Shown one piece after another: positions 62,348 through 64,000 of a DNA stretch of 64,000 nucleotides (its first letter is position 1; each line of letters opens with the position of its first letter). The DNA comes from DATJJW01 sp035491935 (GTDB lineage Bacteria; Pseudomonadota; Alphaproteobacteria; ATCC43930; CGMCC-115725): the NCBI GenBank assembly GCA_035491935.1, contig DATJJW010000187.1:3494-67493 (forward strand), in the 5' to 3' direction. The notes beneath the pieces were generated by a model, which worked only from the letters and a program-made list of their open reading frames with translations, searched no databases and had not been told where the DNA came from. A program made the position numbers and the translations under genes.

Positions 62348-62935
62348 CTAGCTGGCCGCACCGGTGAGCCCGTCGATCGCCTGCCGGAAGGCCGGCTTGT
62401 CGAGCATGCGGTCGATCGTCCGGCTAAGCACGGTATCCGACATGACCAGGAGGTCGTTGATATCGGCGAAGACGCCTGTCTGGAAGAATTTCTCGTCCGA
62501 GACGCTGTCGACCGCCGTATCCTCGTAAACAGTTTTGCCTGCGGCATTGACCACGTCCATCGTGAAATCGAGGCGCGCCGTACGGCCGATGATCATATCG
62601 GCATCCATCTTATGGACCGTCAGCACGAGACGGAACGGTGCATGCCCATCAGCTGCCAGCATGCCCCGCTGACGAAGCCCCTCGGCAAAGGCAGCAGCCA
62701 CCTCTTCCGAAACCGGGCTTGCGGTGTCCAATGTCTTTAACGGATTGCCGAAACCGCCCATGACGGTGGCGAGACGTGTCGGCTCTTCCTTGCGCCTATC
62801 GACGGCACTGACACCGCTGATGGTCGACTGGGCGACGGGCACGATCGCGGTGGAAGGCGTATATTTCAGCGACGAGACGGAGTTGCTGCAGGCGGCGAGT
62901 GAAAGACTGAACGCGAGAATGAGCAGACGCTTCAT
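62348..62935 (-). CDS. Uncharacterised lipoprotein
   Basis: 195 residues from the ATG at 62935, with GGGAG seven bases upstream. The signal peptide KRLLILAFSLSLAAC ends in a lipobox with Cys at residue 16. The mature protein starts with a Ser/Thr-rich linker and has an alternating pattern FRLVLTVHKMDADMIIGRTARLDFTMDVV suggestive of beta strands, somewhat like YajG/DUF4410-type envelope lipoproteins. I do not recognise a definite family. It is convergent with infC and divergent from the Ste24-like protease. Confidence 0.8.
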   Translation of the reverse strand: MKRLLILAFSLSLAACSNSVSSLKYTPSTAIVPVAQSTISGVSAVDRRKEEPTRLATVMGGFGNPLKTLDTASPVSEEVAAAFAEGLRQRGMLAADGHAPFRLVLTVHKMDADMIIGRTARLDFTMDVVNAAGKTVYEDTAVDSVSDEKFFQTGVFADINDLLVMSDTVLSRTIDRMLDKPAFRQAIDGLTGAAS

Positions 62936-63103
62936 GAAGGAGCTCCCAGTAGACTTATGTTGTTTGATCACGCGGGCTGGGGAGCCTCGTGCCAAAGAGG
63001 TTAAAATTCAACCTGTACGCAAATAAATCTGCCGATAGTCTGCGACTGCGGCCATCCCTACATATCTTCACGTGTTTACGCATGATGCCCGTTGGAGTTC
63101 GTG

Positions 63104-64000
63104 ATGCCGCATCTTCTGATCCTCGTCGTCGTGGCGAGTTGCCTATGGACCTTATGGTCGCTCTACCTCGACCGGCGGCAGATGGGCCATGTCGCGGCCC
63201 ATCGCGGGGCCGTGCCCGCGGACTTCCAGGGCCATGTGAGCCTGGAGGAGCACCGCAAGGCCGCCGACTACACGGTGACGCGGGTACGCCTTGGCGTCGT
63301 ACGCGAGATTGTCGGGCTGGCGGTCAGCTTCGTCCTCTTATTCTGGGGCTATGACCGGCTGGCGGCGCTGAGCTTTGGGCTGCCCGCCCCCTGGCACGAT
63401 GTGGTGCTGGTGGCCCTGGCCTATGCGGTGAACCAGATCGTGGCCCTGCCCTTTTCGGCCTATGGCGATTTCGTCGTCGAGGCGCGGTTCGGCTTCAACA
63501 AGAAGACGCCCGCCCTGTTCATCCTCGACATCATCAAGCAGAACGTCATCGCCGCCGTGATCGGCCTGCCGCTGTTGCTGGCGCTGTTCTGGGTCATGAG
63601 CCATGCCTCGGGCCTATGGTGGCTCTATGCCTGGGTCGGGGCCGTCTGCCTGATGGTAGCACTACCGCCGATCTACACGACGGTGATCGCGCCCCTGTTC
63701 AATAAATTCGTGCCGCTGGCCGATGCCGGCTTGAAGGCGCGCATCGAGAGGCTCATGGAACGCTGCGGCTTCCAGGCCGCCGGTCTTTTCGTCATGGACG
63801 CGTCCAGGCGCAGCGCCCATGGCAACGCCTATTTCTCGGGCTTCGGCCGTACCAAGCGTATCGTGCTGTTCGACACGCTGATCGCCTCGCAATCGCCTGA
63901 CGAGATCGAGGCGGTGCTGGCTCACGAGCTCGGCCACTTCAAGTATCGTCATGTCATCTACGGGCTGATGCGGGGGGCGGCCTATATGTTCCTGGCGCTG
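63104..64000 (+). CDS. Ste24-type M48 metalloprotease (3' end cut by window edge)
   Basis: 299 codons visible, running off the right edge. ATG at 63104 with GGAG eight bases before; a GTG directly upstream is also possible. Several membrane segments (about 2-18, 66-85, 95-112, 145-170, 175-200). The zinc motif HELGH is at residues 274-278 in LAHELGHFKYRHV, preceded by the conserved SAHGNAYFSGFGRTKRIVLFDTL region. CAAX-protease-like M48A enzymes cleave membrane or lipidated peptides and take part in membrane protein quality control in bacteria. The remaining C-terminal part with the third zinc ligand is outside the window. Confidence 0.92.
   Translation, partial: MPHLLILVVVASCLWTLWSLYLDRRQMGHVAAHRGAVPADFQGHVSLEEHRKAADYTVTRVRLGVVREIVGLAVSFVLLFWGYDRLAALSFGLPAPWHDVVLVALAYAVNQIVALPFSAYGDFVVEARFGFNKKTPALFILDIIKQNVIAAVIGLPLLLALFWVMSHASGLWWLYAWVGAVCLMVALPPIYTTVIAPLFNKFVPLADAGLKARIERLMERCGFQAAGLFVMDASRRSAHGNAYFSGFGRTKRIVLFDTLIASQSPDEIEAVLAHELGHFKYRHVIYGLMRGAAYMFLAL

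Overview
This is a GC-rich chromosomal window from an alphaproteobacterium, most likely of a Rhodospirillales-like lineage. The evidence is a DivL-type pseudo-histidine kinase with tyrosine at the H-box, GapR, a Ros/MucR regulator, a TTAA-N7-TTAA (CtrA-type) site, a long RNase E with an acidic insertion in its S1 domain, type A RNase P RNA, and a complete dcw cluster that includes ddl and is followed by lpxC, bamD, recN and ligA. I see no tRNA, insertion sequence, prophage, CRISPR array or defence island.

Region by region. 1-4.4 kb: divL (cut by the left edge) and ahcY on the minus strand, gapR on the plus strand. 4.5-10.0 kb: a catabolic module with a LysR regulator, an aromatic-acid MFS transporter, a benzaldehyde/salicylaldehyde-type dehydrogenase and a benzoylformate decarboxylase. 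The same dyad, AAAGTCATA-N9-TATGACTTT, lies over the lysR start codon and upstream of the decarboxylase, so the two ends of the module appear to share one operator. 10.5-16 kb: a branched-chain amino acid (Liv) ABC importer operon with a small membrane protein between livF and livJ. 16.2-18.2 kb: a MucR-family regulator and a degenerate EAL protein preceded by a CtrA-type site. 18.7-21.9 kb: rne. 22-29.3 kb: a PLP aminotransferase and a gamma-glutamyltransferase-like lipoprotein (minus), then a BepA-like metalloprotease with TPR repeats, a DsbA-type thiol oxidoreductase, an ABC-F ATPase and a peptidoglycan amidase (plus).

29.4-57 kb: rnpB, then an intergenic region with 10-bp-phased TGGGN repeats (MraZ-type operator), then mraZ-rsmH-ftsL-ftsI-murE-murF-mraY-murD-ftsW-murG-murC-murB-ddl-ftsQ-ftsA-ftsZ. 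Most of these genes overlap by a few bases, so translation is probably coupled through the operon. A strong terminator follows ftsZ. lpxC, bamD, recN, ligA, an SDR epimerase and a hotdog thioesterase come next. 56.5-64 kb: an alpha/beta hydrolase (minus), two glycosyltransferases (GT4, GT9), thrS, infC (apparently starting with AUA), a small lipoprotein (minus) and a Ste24-type metalloprotease cut by the right edge.

Most of the window is well-understood core genome. The items most worth a second look are regulatory: the duplicated LysR dyad, the phased MraZ boxes, the AUA start of infC, the Tyr549 H-box of DivL, and the CtrA site before the degenerate EAL gene. No wholly unknown multi-gene system was recognised.
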